Shown: in pieces, positions 16,899-25,132 of the stretch
How positions within the stretch are numbered: position 1 is the first letter of the stretch
How the letters are laid out: every line of letters starts with the position of its first letter
Assembly: GCA_937988885.1 (NCBI GenBank)
Contig: CALKHR010000049.1
Coordinates: 15,844 to 79,843, forward strand
Direction: 5' to 3'
Origin: an uncultured Roseiflexaceae bacterium
GTDB lineage: Bacteria; Chloroflexota; Chloroflexia; Chloroflexales; Roseiflexaceae
DNA length: 64,000 nucleotides
Position numbers and translations under genes: made by a program
The notes under the pieces: generated by a model
What the model saw: the letters and a program-made list of their open reading frames with translations, nothing else
Told to the model about the DNA's origin: nothing
Database searches by the model: none

Positions 16899-17933
16899 TT
16901 AAATCGGATGCAGGCCGAAGAAGCCGAGCCCGGCCCGCTCGTCGAAGCCGCACATCAGGTTCATGCACTGCACCGCTGTGCCCGCCGCGCCCTTCATCAG
17001 GTTGTCGATGGCGCAGATGCTGACCACGCGCCCGCTCTCCTCATCCAAGGCGAAGCCGACATCGGCGTAGTTGCTGCCCGCAAGAATCTTCGGCTCCGGC
17101 AGGCGGTAGGTGCCCTGGCGCTCCCGCACGATCCGCACAAACGGCTCGTTGGAGTACGCGCCACGGTAGGCGCGCCACAGGTCCTTCTCGGTGATCGGCT
17201 CGCGGGGGAACACGTGTGCCGTGGCAAGTGCGCCGCGCACCAGTTCCACGCTAGTGATCGAGAGGTGGACGCGCTCCAGCCCGGTGGCCTGGTGGATCTC
17301 GGCGGTGTGGCGGTGCCCGGTCGGCGCGAACGAGCGCACCACGCCGCTGCGCTCGGGGTGATGCGACGAATCGCTGGCCTGGCCGCCGCCCTCCGACGAG
17401 CCGACCTTGACCTCGATCACCGCATCGCGCTGTGCATCGAGCAGGCCAGCGCGCACCAGCGGCAGCAGCGCCAAGTTCGAGGCGGTGGCGTTGCAGCCCA
17501 CGCCGCTGATGTAGCGAGCACCGCGAATGGCCTCGCGGTTCAACTCCGGCAGGCCGTACACAAAGCGGTCGAGCCATTCTGGCGCGGGGTGCGGCTCGCC
17601 GTACCAGCGCTTGTACACCTCGGGATCGCGCAGCCGGAAGTCGGCGGAGCAATCGACGATGCGTTCGGCGATCTGGCTGAACTGCTCGATCTTTTTGGCC
17701 GCCGAGCCGTGCGGCAACGCCAGAAAGAGCACATCGCACGGCTCAACTTTGTTCATCGGCACATATTGCAACGCGGTGTGGCCGCGCAGATTTGGATGTG
17801 TGGAGGTGATCGGCTTTCCGGCCAAGCGCTCGGATGTCACCTGGGCCACGGTCACATCGGGGTGTTGCAGCAGTAATCGCAACAATTCGCCGCCGACGTA
17901 GCCAGAACCACCAATGATCGATACTCGTATCAT
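16899..17933 (-). CDS. lysY: [LysW]-aminoadipate 6-phosphate reductase
   Basis: A 344-residue member of the ArgC/LysY family that reduces LysW-bound aminoadipyl phosphate to the semialdehyde with NADPH. The Rossmann motif GGSGYVGGELLRLLL is at the N-terminus, the catalytic Cys is in SGVGCNATASN, and the characteristic GSSEGGGQASDSSHHPER segment provides the active-site His. The start at 17933 is chosen over a GTG at 17954 because GGAG lies 8 bases before it and the family begins there. It follows the Nudix gene by 40 bases in the same transcription unit. Confidence 0.92.
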   Translation of the reverse strand: MIRVSIIGGSGYVGGELLRLLLQHPDVTVAQVTSERLAGKPITSTHPNLRGHTALQYVPMNKVEPCDVLFLALPHGSAAKKIEQFSQIAERIVDCSADFRLRDPEVYKRWYGEPHPAPEWLDRFVYGLPELNREAIRGARYISGVGCNATASNLALLPLVRAGLLDAQRDAVIEVKVGSSEGGGQASDSSHHPERSGVVRSFAPTGHRHTAEIHQATGLERVHLSITSVELVRGALATAHVFPREPITEKDLWRAYRGAYSNEPFVRIVRERQGTYRLPEPKILAGSNYADVGFALDEESGRVVSICAIDNLMKGAAGTAVQCMNLMCGFDERAGLGFFGLHPI

Positions 17934-17972
17934 GAAAATACTCCGTGAGAACACAACCGGGTGTCTAAACCG

Positions 17973-18539
17973 CTAATCCTTCGAAGATCTGCTTGCACGG
18001 GCAAAGAACCACAAAAGTGCAGTTAACGTCAGGCCATCGCGGATCTGGTTTGTCTCAATCAACTGCCAAAGCTCCTCTTGCGTGAGCCACGCGGCCTGCA
18101 AAATTTCGTTAGTATCGGTTGGCGCGTCGATCTGTTGCGCATCGTAGCCAACAAACACGTGAAAGGTCAGGTTGGTGCTGCCGTTGCAGGGGTGAAACCG
18201 CCCCAAATACTCTAGGCGTGCCACCTGCGCGCCGCTCTCCTCGCGCAGTTCGCGCAGGGCCGCCGCATCCAGCGCCTCGTCAGCATCGACACGGCCTGCA
18301 GGCAACTCCCAGCCCGTCGTATCGGTGATGAAGCGGTAGTGTTGCACCATCAGAATCCGCCCGTCGCTGCCGATCGGCACGATGCTCACGGCGGGACGCG
18401 GGAAATCGACCACGTGGTGCCCGTCGATGACCGAGCCATCGGGCAGGCGCACGTCGTCGCGGTGGAGGCTCACCCACTCGCTCTCGTAGATGGTGGTGCG
18501 CTTCAACACTTGCCAAGGTCGCTGATGCGTTGTGTCCAT
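17973..18539 (-). CDS. Nudix hydrolase, ADP-ribose pyrophosphatase-like
   Basis: A 188-residue Nudix protein. The Nudix box G-x5-E-x7-REUxEExG is complete (GRVDADEALDAAALRELREESG region). N-terminal and C-terminal flanks resemble the ADP-ribose/ADP-sugar pyrophosphatase group (VSIVPIGSDGRILMVQHYR, then GWELPAGR). GAGGA precedes the ATG at 18537-18539. It lies between lysX and lysY, after a stem-loop with a short T run, so expression may be partly uncoupled. A housekeeping role in removing ADP-ribose or dinucleotides is likely; a direct part in lysine synthesis is not known. Confidence 0.85.
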   Translation of the reverse strand: MDTTHQRPWQVLKRTTIYESEWVSLHRDDVRLPDGSVIDGHHVVDFPRPAVSIVPIGSDGRILMVQHYRFITDTTGWELPAGRVDADEALDAAALRELREESGAQVARLEYLGRFHPCNGSTNLTFHVFVGYDAQQIDAPTDTNEILQAAWLTQEELWQLIETNQIRDGLTLTALLWFFARASRSSKD

Positions 18540-18553
18540 CAAACTACTTCCTC

Positions 18554-18586
18554 AAAAGCTGGCGCTGGGCGAACCGCAGCGCCAGC
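18554..18586 (-). terminator. intercistronic stem-loop with T tract between lysX and Nudix gene
   Basis: A perfect 10-bp stem GCTGGCGCTG/CAGCGCCAGC with a 9-base loop is followed on the minus strand by TTTT. It lies 12 bases after the lysX stop. It could terminate part of the transcripts or protect the 3' end of lysWX mRNA. Confidence 0.5.
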
Positions 18587-18597
18587 CAACAGTCATT

Positions 18598-19443
18598 CTA
18601 CGATCGCGCTGCCTTGATCGTGTAATCGACGATATGGGCAGGGATATTCACGCCTGTGGTGTCGATGCTGTTGCGGAACTCCATGGTGTAGTTGACCTCG
18701 TTCACCAACAGCCGACCGTCGTTGTCCTCGAACACGTCGATCGCCACCACGCCGCCACCCACAGCATGCGCCGCACCGATGCACACATCCGCCAACGCTG
18801 GCGTGACCGGGCAGTTGCTGGCCTTGCCACCGAGGGCGGTGTTGGTCTTCCAGTGCTCGCTGGTGCGGTAGATCGCGCAGATGCACTCGTCGCCCACCAC
18901 AAAGGCGCGGATATCGCGGCCCTTGGGCTTGTCCACGTATTCTTGAATGTAGAAGATCGAGTGGTGGTACGACCCCAAGATCTCCTTGTGCTCAAGAATC
19001 GATTCGGCAGCCTCGCGGTCGTTGACTTTGGCGATCAAGCGGCCCCACGAGCCGATCGCTGGCTTCAGCACGACCGGGTAGCCCAGTTGCTCGATCGCTT
19101 CCAGCGCCGACTCGGCGGTGAAGGCCATCATGGTGCGCGGCGTCGGCACACCAGCCTTGATCAGCGCCTGGGTCGTCTTGAATTTATCGCCGCAGATATC
19201 GGCCACGTAGGCGGTGTTGACGGTGGGCACGCCCGCGTCGTTGAGCGCCTTGAGCGCGTAGAGCGCGCGCGAGTGGTGGATGCTGCGCTCAAGCACCACA
19301 TCATAGTCGTAGCGGTTGCGGTTCAGATCGAAGATCACTTCATCGTCGTTGATGCGGCTAAACTCGATACCGCGTCGTTCGAATTCGTTGAAGATCAACT
19401 TCTCTTCGACACGAATACGTGAACAGAGGACTGCGATTTTCAT
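18598..19443 (-). CDS. lysX: [LysW]-aminoadipate ligase, ATP-grasp
   Basis: A 281-residue RimK-like ATP-grasp enzyme. It joins the alpha-amino group of 2-aminoadipate to the C-terminal Glu of LysW, protecting it for the later steps. Visible are the ATP-binding [16 protein letters not shown] region, the acidic metal-binding residues in [11 protein letters not shown] and the terminal [13 protein letters not shown] motif typical of the LysX/ArgX group. AAGGG lies upstream of the ATG. It follows lysW by 68 bases, the usual order lysW-lysX. Confidence 0.92.
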   Translation of the reverse strand: MKIAVLCSRIRVEEKLIFNEFERRGIEFSRINDDEVIFDLNRNRYDYDVVLERSIHHSRALYALKALNDAGVPTVNTAYVADICGDKFKTTQALIKAGVPTPRTMMAFTAESALEAIEQLGYPVVLKPAIGSWGRLIAKVNDREAAESILEHKEILGSYHHSIFYIQEYVDKPKGRDIRAFVVGDECICAIYRTSEHWKTNTALGGKASNCPVTPALADVCIGAAHAVGGGVVAIDVFEDNDGRLLVNEVNYTMEFRNSIDTTGVNIPAHIVDYTIKAARS

Positions 19444-19511
19444 AACAGTTATTTCCCTTGTGGGTCAATATGTGCGGGTGGAGCGCGGTGAACCACGCCC
19501 ACCCAAGCACG

Positions 19512-19679
19512 CTATTCGCCCCAGTCCTCGCCGACCTCGGGAGCCAAGGCGAGCGTGAGCGGGTTGACGCTGGTTACTTCAAGTTCGGCGGCGCAATCGG
19601 TGCAGATCACGATCTCACCCTCGACGGTGTCGGCTGGCAGGGTGATGTTGGCTTCGCACTCAGGGCAGTTCCCGGTCAT
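19512..19679 (-). CDS. lysW: amino-group carrier protein LysW
   Basis: A 55-residue acidic protein. It has the four zinc-binding Cys of LysW (C5, C8, C26, C29, as CPEC and CTDC) and the diagnostic C-terminal EDWGE, whose terminal Glu carries the substrate through an isopeptide bond. All intermediates of the second half of the pathway are built on this residue. An AGGAG ribosome-binding site lies 8 bases before the ATG at 19677-19679. It stands between homoisocitrate dehydrogenase and lysX, exactly where a carrier gene is expected. Confidence 0.96.
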   Translation of the reverse strand: MTGNCPECEANITLPADTVEGEIVICTDCAAELEVTSVNPLTLALAPEVGEDWGE

Positions 19680-19706
19680 GGTAGTATTCTCCTTCTTGTT
19701 TGCTTG

Positions 19707-19731
19707 TAAAAGAAAACAGCCGCTAGGCTGT
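19707..19731 (-). terminator. weak stem-loop with T-rich tail at the end of the dehydrogenase gene
   Basis: Minus-strand ACAGCC-TAGC-GGCTGT followed by TTTTCTTTT. The hairpin contains the stop codon of the dehydrogenase gene. The 6-bp stem is short, so read-through into lysW is likely. Confidence 0.4.
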
Positions 19732-20793
19732 CTTGATAAGCTGGATGACAGCGTTTGTCATCTCCTCGGTTGTGGCGTTGCCGCCAAGGTCGGGCGTGCG
19801 CAAATCGCTGCCGAGCACGTGGTTGATCGCGCTTTGGATGCGCGCGGCCCACGAGCGGCAGGCCGTTTGCAGCTCGGGCGTGGCGTTGGCCGATTGTGCG
19901 AGGTAATCGAGCAACAGCGCCGCGCAGCCGATCGCCGCAAGCGGGTTCGCAATCCCTCGCCCCGCGATGTCAGGAGCCGAGCCGTGGACTGGCTCGAACA
20001 GGGCTTGCTGGGCACCGATATTGGCCGAGGTGGCGAGGCCCAGGCCACCACCCCAGTAGCTGGCGATATCCGAGAGAATATCTCCAAACAGATTCGTCGT
20101 GACGATCACGTCGAAGCGCTGCGGCTTTTGCACAAGTTGCAGCGCCGCATTATCCACCAGCAACTCATCGTGAGCAACATCGGGGTATTGCTCGGCGATG
20201 TGCAGGGCCGCCTCGCGGAACAGGCCATCGCTGACGCGCAGCACATTGGCCTTGTGCACGATCGTGACGCGGGGCGCGGGGCCGTTCGGGCCGTGCTCGG
20301 CGGCGCGCTGACGGGCAAGATCGAACGCCGCCCGCACGATCCGCTCGCTGGCCTTACGCGTGATCACCCGCTCGGCGATCGCGGTATTGCCGTCGTCCTC
20401 GGTGCGCTCGCGGCCAGCGTACAGCCCTTCGGTGTTCTCGCGCACCACCACCATATTGATGTTGGGCTGCTCGATGCTGGTGACGGGGCGAATATTCGCG
20501 TACAGATCCAGCGCCCGCCGCAGCGCCACGATCGGGCTGCGGTAGCCGGGCACCGCGTGGCTCGGCGAGGAGACCGCGCCGAACAGCACCGCATCGGCCT
20601 CGCGGGCCGCCGCCAGTGTCTCGTCGGGCAGGCTCGTGCCGCGCTGCTGGAAGCACCCCCAGCCCATCTCGCCCGTCGTGAAGGTGAGCGGCAACTCGGT
20701 CGTCTCCAGGACGCGCTGCGCCGCCGGGATCACCTCCTGGCCGATGCCGTCGCCGGGCAGGATCAAAATCCGAAATGTGGTCGAATCACTCAT
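19723..20793 (-). CDS. homoisocitrate dehydrogenase (IDH/IPMDH family)
   Basis: A 356-residue member of the beta-decarboxylating dehydrogenase family, which oxidises homoisocitrate to 2-oxoadipate with NAD+. Family motifs: LPGDGIGQEV, the substrate Arg region, VVRENTEGLYAGRE, HKANVLRVSDGLF, NLFGDILSDIASYWGGG and FEPVHGSAPDIAGRGIANP. The position between lysU and lysW makes homoisocitrate the expected substrate; isopropylmalate and isocitrate enzymes are close relatives. The ATG at 20793 with GAGG before it is preferred to the GTG at 20811. Confidence 0.88.
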   Translation of the reverse strand: MSDSTTFRILILPGDGIGQEVIPAAQRVLETTELPLTFTTGEMGWGCFQQRGTSLPDETLAAAREADAVLFGAVSSPSHAVPGYRSPIVALRRALDLYANIRPVTSIEQPNINMVVVRENTEGLYAGRERTEDDGNTAIAERVITRKASERIVRAAFDLARQRAAEHGPNGPAPRVTIVHKANVLRVSDGLFREAALHIAEQYPDVAHDELLVDNAALQLVQKPQRFDVIVTTNLFGDILSDIASYWGGGLGLATSANIGAQQALFEPVHGSAPDIAGRGIANPLAAIGCAALLLDYLAQSANATPELQTACRSWAARIQSAINHVLGSDLRTPDLGGNATTEEMTNAVIQLIKTA

Positions 20794-20868
20794 CAAGAGC
20801 CTCAAGTTCACTGAGACCGTACCGATCAGGCAGGCTGCGTGGCGTAGGTGCCACGTTGCGCCTGTTCG

Positions 20869-21372
20869 TTACGAGCTTGCCGCCTCACCAGGGAAGCGAC
20901 CATACTGCTTGTAGAACGGCACGATCCCGCCCGCGTTCCAAACCTCTTGCAAGAAGGTCGGCGGCGGCGGCAGCTGAATCTCCTGACCGTTGGCGACCAG
21001 CAGGCCCTTGCTCACATCGAAATCGACGATCTGCCCATCGGTGAGCACGCCCGTCAGATCGGCCTCGAAGCAGGGGATGCCCAGGTTGAGCGCGTTGCGG
21101 TAGAAGATGCGGGCGAACAGCGGGGCGATGATCGCACCGATATTCACCATCTTCAGGGCCAGCGGCGCGTACTCGCGCGATGAGCCACAGCCGAAGTTCG
21201 GCCCGGCCACGATCAGGTCGCCCGGCTGCGTGGTGCTAGCGAACTCGGGCCGCGCCTCGACGAACGGGTACTTGCGCAGTTCGTCCTCGCTCTTGAGCAT
21301 GTAGGGTGCGTAGCGACCAGGCACGATCTGGTCGGTATTGACATTGGCACCGAATATCCAAACACGGGGCAT
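20869..21372 (-). CDS. lysU: homoaconitase small subunit
   Basis: A 167-residue LeuD/LysU-type swivel-domain protein, partner of the next upstream gene. It carries the PNFGCGSSREYAP motif of aconitase-family small subunits and GANVNTDQIVPGRY at the N-terminus, normal length for the family. A GGAGG site lies 8 bases before the ATG. The complex isomerises homocitrate to homoisocitrate through homoaconitate. Isopropylmalate isomerase is the close alternative; the operon decides for lysine. Confidence 0.88.
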   Translation of the reverse strand: MPRVWIFGANVNTDQIVPGRYAPYMLKSEDELRKYPFVEARPEFASTTQPGDLIVAGPNFGCGSSREYAPLALKMVNIGAIIAPLFARIFYRNALNLGIPCFEADLTGVLTDGQIVDFDVSKGLLVANGQEIQLPPPPTFLQEVWNAGGIVPFYKQYGRFPGEAASS

Positions 21373-21424
21373 TGTTGGTTCCTCCCCAGAATAGTGATCA
21401 TCAAAACGGATAACGCACGAACGC

Positions 21425-22726
21425 CTAGCCGAGCACCTCTTGCGGGTGCGTGATGTAGCCAGTCACCGCCGTAGCAGCGGCCACCTCGGGCGATGCCAGA
21501 TAGATGTTGGCCTTGGGCGAGCCCATGCGCCCTCGGAAGTTGCGGTTGCCCGTGAACAAGCAGACCTCGTCGGGGGCCAACACGCCCATGTGGCGGCCAA
21601 TGCATGCGCCACAGCCCGGCGTGCCGATCGCCGCGCCCGCCGCCAGCAGCGTATCGAGCGTGCCGTCGAGTGACGCTTGGCGCAGTGCCTCGCTCGTTGC
21701 GGGCACCACCAGCAGCCGAACGCCTGGCGCAACGCGACGACCGCGCAAAATTTGCGCGGCCGCTGCCATATCCCCGTGGTGTCCGTTTGTGCAAGTGCCG
21801 ATGTATATCACATCGACAGCCACCCGTTCCAAATCGCCCAGATCAACGACATTATCGACATAGTGCGGAACGCTGATCTGAGGATTCAACTGATCAAGGT
21901 CGATCTCAACAGTGCGGCTGTAATTCGCACCCTCCTCGACCCGCAGCCACTCCGGCACGTAGCCCGGCGCGTTCAGCCAATCCGAGCCGACCAGTTGGCG
22001 CAGGCCGTTCGTCGAGGACAGCGCGACTGGCTCCTGAGTGCTGGTTGGCGGCACGATGCCCGCCTTGCCGCCCACCTCGATCGAGAGCGTTGCCAGCGTC
22101 ATGCGGTCGCCCACCGACAGGAAATCGACGCCATGCCACTCGACCGATTGGTACGTCGCGCCATCGGCGGTCAGTTCGCGGGCGGCGCGCAAGCCTAAGT
22201 CCTTCGCGCCCACGCCTGGGCGGAAGCGACCGCGTGCCTGCACCCGCACCGTCTCGGGCACGCGCAACCACGTCTTGCCGGTCGCCAGAGCCAGCGCGAT
22301 ATCGGTGGAGCCCATGCCCGTGCCGAACGCGCCCACGCTGCCGTAGCCCGTCGAGTGCGAGTCGCTGCCGACGATCAGCATACCGGGGCGAGCCATGCCC
22401 TCCTCCACCAACACCGGGTGCGAGATGCCGCGCCCGACATCGTAGAGATGGGTGATCTTCTGCTCGCGCACCCAGCGGCGCAGGTTGTACTGATACTCGG
22501 CGTTCTGCACCGTCGCCGCGGGCGCGACGTGATCAACCACTACCGCGATCTTTTCGGGGTCCCACACACGCTCAGCACCGAGTTCGTTGTGCAGAATTTT
22601 GATGATGCTCGGCGACAAGCTATCGTGCATCATCACCAAGTCAACATGGACCACTACATTCTCTCCAGCGCGTACAGGCCGCCCTGCTGCGTGCGAGAGG
22701 ATCTGTTCTGCCAGTGTCTGAGCCAT
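21425..22726 (-). CDS. lysT: homoaconitase large subunit
   Basis: About 433 residues of the LeuC/LysT group. The [4Fe-4S] cluster Cys are visible in IGTCTNG and GCGACIG, with VGSDSHSTGYGSVGAFGTG and HDSLSPSIIKIL upstream. The frame is open to 22852, across the terminator region, but the ATG at 22724-22726 (AAGGAG 9 bases upstream) begins the conserved protein; a second ATG two codons earlier is too close to the site. It is the first large gene of the lysine operon and lies behind the attenuator leader. The step is homocitrate to homoisocitrate. Confidence 0.9.
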   Translation of the reverse strand: MAQTLAEQILSHAAGRPVRAGENVVVHVDLVMMHDSLSPSIIKILHNELGAERVWDPEKIAVVVDHVAPAATVQNAEYQYNLRRWVREQKITHLYDVGRGISHPVLVEEGMARPGMLIVGSDSHSTGYGSVGAFGTGMGSTDIALALATGKTWLRVPETVRVQARGRFRPGVGAKDLGLRAARELTADGATYQSVEWHGVDFLSVGDRMTLATLSIEVGGKAGIVPPTSTQEPVALSSTNGLRQLVGSDWLNAPGYVPEWLRVEEGANYSRTVEIDLDQLNPQISVPHYVDNVVDLGDLERVAVDVIYIGTCTNGHHGDMAAAAQILRGRRVAPGVRLLVVPATSEALRQASLDGTLDTLLAAGAAIGTPGCGACIGRHMGVLAPDEVCLFTGNRNFRGRMGSPKANIYLASPEVAAATAVTGYITHPQEVLG

Positions 22727-22790
22727 GAACATACACTCCTTCAAAGTTTTTTGAAGATTGGCTACCAGCGACCAAGTCAAAGGCACACAC

Positions 22791-22826
22791 AAAAAACCCG
22801 CTTCACCATCAGCCTGGTGAAGCGGG
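22791..22826 (-). terminator. attenuator terminator in the lysT leader
   Basis: Minus-strand CCCGCTTCACCA, a 6-base loop and TGGTGAAGCGGG form a perfect 12-bp stem followed by six T residues (plus-strand A run 22791-22796). It stands 65 bases before the lysT start, inside the transcript, so it must be bypassed for the operon to be expressed. Confidence 0.88.
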
Positions 22827-22880
22827 CCTGTCAGACCTTCCGTGGCGGACAAGCGAGCCTAACCAGACCGATGGTCCGGT
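22805..22880 (-). promoter_or_regulatory. alternative RNA pairings of the lysine attenuator
   Basis: Two competing structures are readable. Hairpin 1:2 is ACCGGACC/GGTCTGGT with a 3-base loop (22862-22880, 8 bp, one G-U), beginning with the last base of the second of two adjacent AAA Lys codons. Antiterminator 2:3 pairs 22862-22875 with 22805-22818 over 14 contiguous base pairs (two G-U); this uses the last four bases of the terminator 5' arm, its loop and the first four bases of its 3' arm. A ribosome stalled at the Lys codons would cover segment 1 and let 2:3 form; one that reaches the stop codon at 22859-22861 would cover segment 2 and let the terminator form. Confidence 0.82.
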
Positions 22881-22921
22881 TTTTTGCTCTGCTTAACCTG
22901 CTTAACGAAAGTGAGATTCAT
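22859..22921 (-). CDS. lysine leader peptide of the attenuator
   Basis: A 20-codon frame, ATG at 22919-22921 and TAG at 22859-22861, with Lys at positions 7, 10, 13 and 14 (two adjacent AAA codons at 13-14). It starts about 30 bases after the predicted transcription start. The Shine-Dalgarno is weak, and an in-frame GTG five codons upstream is an alternative start. Its stop codon falls exactly at the end of antiterminator segment 2. The coding content and the RNA pairings around it give it a regulatory role; the peptide itself is not expected to have a function. Confidence 0.82.
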   Translation of the reverse strand: MNLTFVKQVKQSKKPDHRSG

Positions 22922-22957
22922 TGTTCGTTCTGTCACATTTGGGAAATCAACGGTGCG

Positions 22958-22986
22958 AGTATAGCACTTGCAACTTGAAAAGTCAA
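22958..22986 (-). promoter_or_regulatory. promoter of the lysine operon
   Basis: Minus-strand TTGACT (22981-22986), 17-base spacer, TATACT (22958-22963). Start of transcription near 22951. It lies 30 bases after the end of the lipA gene's 3' flank and has no other gene to serve. Confidence 0.75.
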
Positions 22987-23016
22987 ATTCCGCACTCTGT
23001 TGCCCAACAAACTAAA

Positions 23017-23949
23017 CTACGATTGCGGTACGTGTTCGTGGGCGTGGTAGCTCGAACGCACCAACGGCCCGCTCTCCACATGCTTGAATCCGCGCTGTAG
23101 TGCCTCCTGCTTGAACATCAGGAACTCGGTGGGCGTCACGTAGCGGTCGATCGGCCAGTGCGACGAGGTTGGGGCCAGATATTGGCCGATCGTCATCACA
23201 TCCACATCGGCGGCGCGCAGGTCGTTCATCACCGCGATCACCTCGTGGTTCTCCTCGCCAGCGCCAACCATGATGCCGCTCTTTGTGACGATATCGGGCT
23301 GGAGGCGGCGGGCATGGGCCAACAGTTCCAGCGACTGGTGGTAGCTGGCTTTGGGCCGGAAGCGCCGGAACAGGCGCGGCACCGTCTCGATGTTGTGGTT
23401 GAACACATCGGGACGCGCGTCCAACACGATCTTCAGCGCATCCAGGTTGCCCTCGAAGTCGGGCGTCAGCACCTCGATCTTGCACTCCGGCAGGCGCTCG
23501 CGGATCTTACGGATCGACTCGGCGAAGATGTGCGCGCCGCCATCAGGTTGGTCGTCGCGGTTCACGCTCGTCAACACCGCATGCTTGAGCTGCAAATATG
23601 CTACAGCCTCCGCAATGCGGTCCGGCTCCTGCTCGTCGATCGGCGCGGGCTTGCCCTTCGCGATCGCGCAGTAGCGGCAGCCGCGCGTACACACTTCACC
23701 CAGCAACAAAAACGTCGCTGTGCGATGATTCCAGCATTCGCCAATATTCGGACAGCGCGCCTCCTCGCAGACGGTGTGCAAGCGCTTCTCGCGCATCAGG
23801 TGGCGCAGATCTTCGTAATTCTCGCCAGTGGGTGCCTTCGCACGCAGCCAATCGGGGCGGCGTGGGCGCGGAGAGGCCGAGGCAACCGACGGCGTCGATG
23901 GAGTTGTCGATGTTGAAACGCTCGGTGTGAGCGGAATAAACTCAGCCAT
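23017..23949 (-). CDS. lipA: lipoyl synthase
   Basis: A 310-residue radical-SAM enzyme that inserts two sulfur atoms into protein-bound octanoate. Both [4Fe-4S] clusters are readable: the auxiliary cluster Cys 61, 66 and 72 ([15 protein letters not shown]) and the radical-SAM cluster Cys 87, 91 and 94 (CTRGCRYC). The C-terminal SSYHAHEH region supplies the conserved Ser ligand. The N-terminus has a Ser/Thr/Pro-rich stretch of about 25 residues beyond the usual start. It follows lipB by 46 bases and forms a lipBA unit. Confidence 0.95.
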   Translation of the reverse strand: MAEFIPLTPSVSTSTTPSTPSVASASPRPRRPDWLRAKAPTGENYEDLRHLMREKRLHTVCEEARCPNIGECWNHRTATFLLLGEVCTRGCRYCAIAKGKPAPIDEQEPDRIAEAVAYLQLKHAVLTSVNRDDQPDGGAHIFAESIRKIRERLPECKIEVLTPDFEGNLDALKIVLDARPDVFNHNIETVPRLFRRFRPKASYHQSLELLAHARRLQPDIVTKSGIMVGAGEENHEVIAVMNDLRAADVDVMTIGQYLAPTSSHWPIDRYVTPTEFLMFKQEALQRGFKHVESGPLVRSSYHAHEHVPQS

Positions 23950-23995
23950 AGGGCAAGCCTTTCGGGAAACAGGCGGTTGGGAGCGTCCTCCCGCC

Positions 23996-24700
23996 CTAGT
24001 TTACCACATCTGCAAACAACGATTCGTGTGCCGGAACGACTTGTATATCGAACACCTGCTCGAACATCGCGATGAGGCGCGCCTCCACTTCGGCGCGAGG
24101 CGGTGCGTAGCCTAGCAGCACCTCGAGCGACGTAACGCCGCGCCCCACAATCCCACACGGAATGATCTGCTGAAAGTAGCGCAGATCAGTCGTCACATTC
24201 AGCGCGAAGCCGTGCTGTGTCACGCCGCTGGCGCTCAGCTTGACGCCGATCGCCGCGATCTTTTCCATACCAACCCACACGCCCGTCAGCCCGGGGGTGC
24301 GGCTGCCGGTGATCCCGTAGCTCGCCAGGGTCAGGATGATCGTCTCTTCCAGCAAGCGCAGGTACCGCCCCACATCGCCGCCGTGCCGCGACAGCTTCAG
24401 GATCGGGTAGCCGACGATCTGGCCGGGGCCGTGGTACGTAATATCGCCGCCACGGTCCGACGCGATCAGCGCCACACCCTGCGCCTCAAGCGTGGACGCA
24501 TCCACCAACAAATGACCGTCCTTGGTCGCGCGGCCCATCGTGTAGGTGTGCGGGTGCTGCAACAACAGCACAGTATCCTCGATCTCGCCAGCCGAACGCT
24601 GCCGAGCCAACTGACGCTGCCAATCCCAAGCGGTCTGATACTCCACCAGCTCGGCTTGGATCAGCCGCACGACCCGTCGATCAGATTGCAATTCATTCAT
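23996..24700 (-). CDS. lipB: octanoyltransferase
   Basis: About 234 residues. LipB moves octanoate from acyl carrier protein to lipoate-dependent enzymes. Family motifs: the [18 protein letters not shown] segment, the catalytic Lys in [17 protein letters not shown] and the catalytic Cys in [13 protein letters not shown]. The ATG at 24698-24700 is taken because the family begins there; a TTG at 24736 would add 12 residues. No good Shine-Dalgarno is seen. An extended -10 element is about 105 bases upstream. It is co-directional with lipA. Confidence 0.93.
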   Translation of the reverse strand: MNELQSDRRVVRLIQAELVEYQTAWDWQRQLARQRSAGEIEDTVLLLQHPHTYTMGRATKDGHLLVDASTLEAQGVALIASDRGGDITYHGPGQIVGYPILKLSRHGGDVGRYLRLLEETIILTLASYGITGSRTPGLTGVWVGMEKIAAIGVKLSASGVTQHGFALNVTTDLRYFQQIIPCGIVGRGVTSLEVLLGYAPPRAEVEARLIAMFEQVFDIQVVPAHESLFADVVN

Positions 24701-24804
24701 TTTGTGAGCTGTTCTACGTCGATGAACGCGTACCAATAAACGTCGGTATCGCTGATTAGGAAGCCTTATCGGCCTGTTTTGACCGTTTCTTCTCGGCGTT
24801 CTCT

Positions 24805-24813
24805 AGTATACCA
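24805..24813 (-). promoter_or_regulatory. extended -10 promoter element before lipB
   Basis: Minus-strand TGG-TATACT (-10 hexamer at 24805-24810) without a recognisable -35 box. It would give a leader of about 100 bases for lipBA. Confidence 0.4.
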
Positions 24814-25132
24814 CGCTTGTTCATTGTGCACTTGGAAGATAAGCAAGAAGCGCCATTTTAAGCTTACCAATGCGATAAAACCTGATTTGCTGTTGTAGCG
24901 TGACCTTCTGAGGCCTTTTCACGTTGAAATAGATGAAACTCCCAAGCTCACATCTCGCCATAGCATGCCCAACTGGTTGGTTTGAACAAGCTCAGCGGCG
25001 GCACAACGCCCTCCCTTCGCTGAGCGCTCTGGTATCAGCAGAGAATGCCCAAACGGCTGCGCTACAACCGCACCAATGGCATAACCTTTGCCTGCGAGCA
25101 GTGCAGGTTGGCTTGTTGAAAAGGAGTGAACC
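24814..25132. other. intergenic interval without a recognisable gene
   Basis: Between the lipB promoter element and the secreted-protein gene. Short open frames occur on both strands but lack ribosome-binding sites and family resemblance. An A+T-rich patch near 24850-24890 could hold a promoter for the gene at 25133, though no convincing -35/-10 pair is seen. Confidence 0.5.

Noticed and set aside
22727..22852. N-terminal extension of LysT
   Set aside because: It would translate through the terminator hairpin; the conserved protein begins at 22726 with a good ribosome-binding site.
22733..22960. T-box or lysine riboswitch in the lysT leader
   Set aside because: No T-box sequence and no lysine-riboswitch core was recognised, while a Lys-codon peptide with matching RNA pairings explains the leader.
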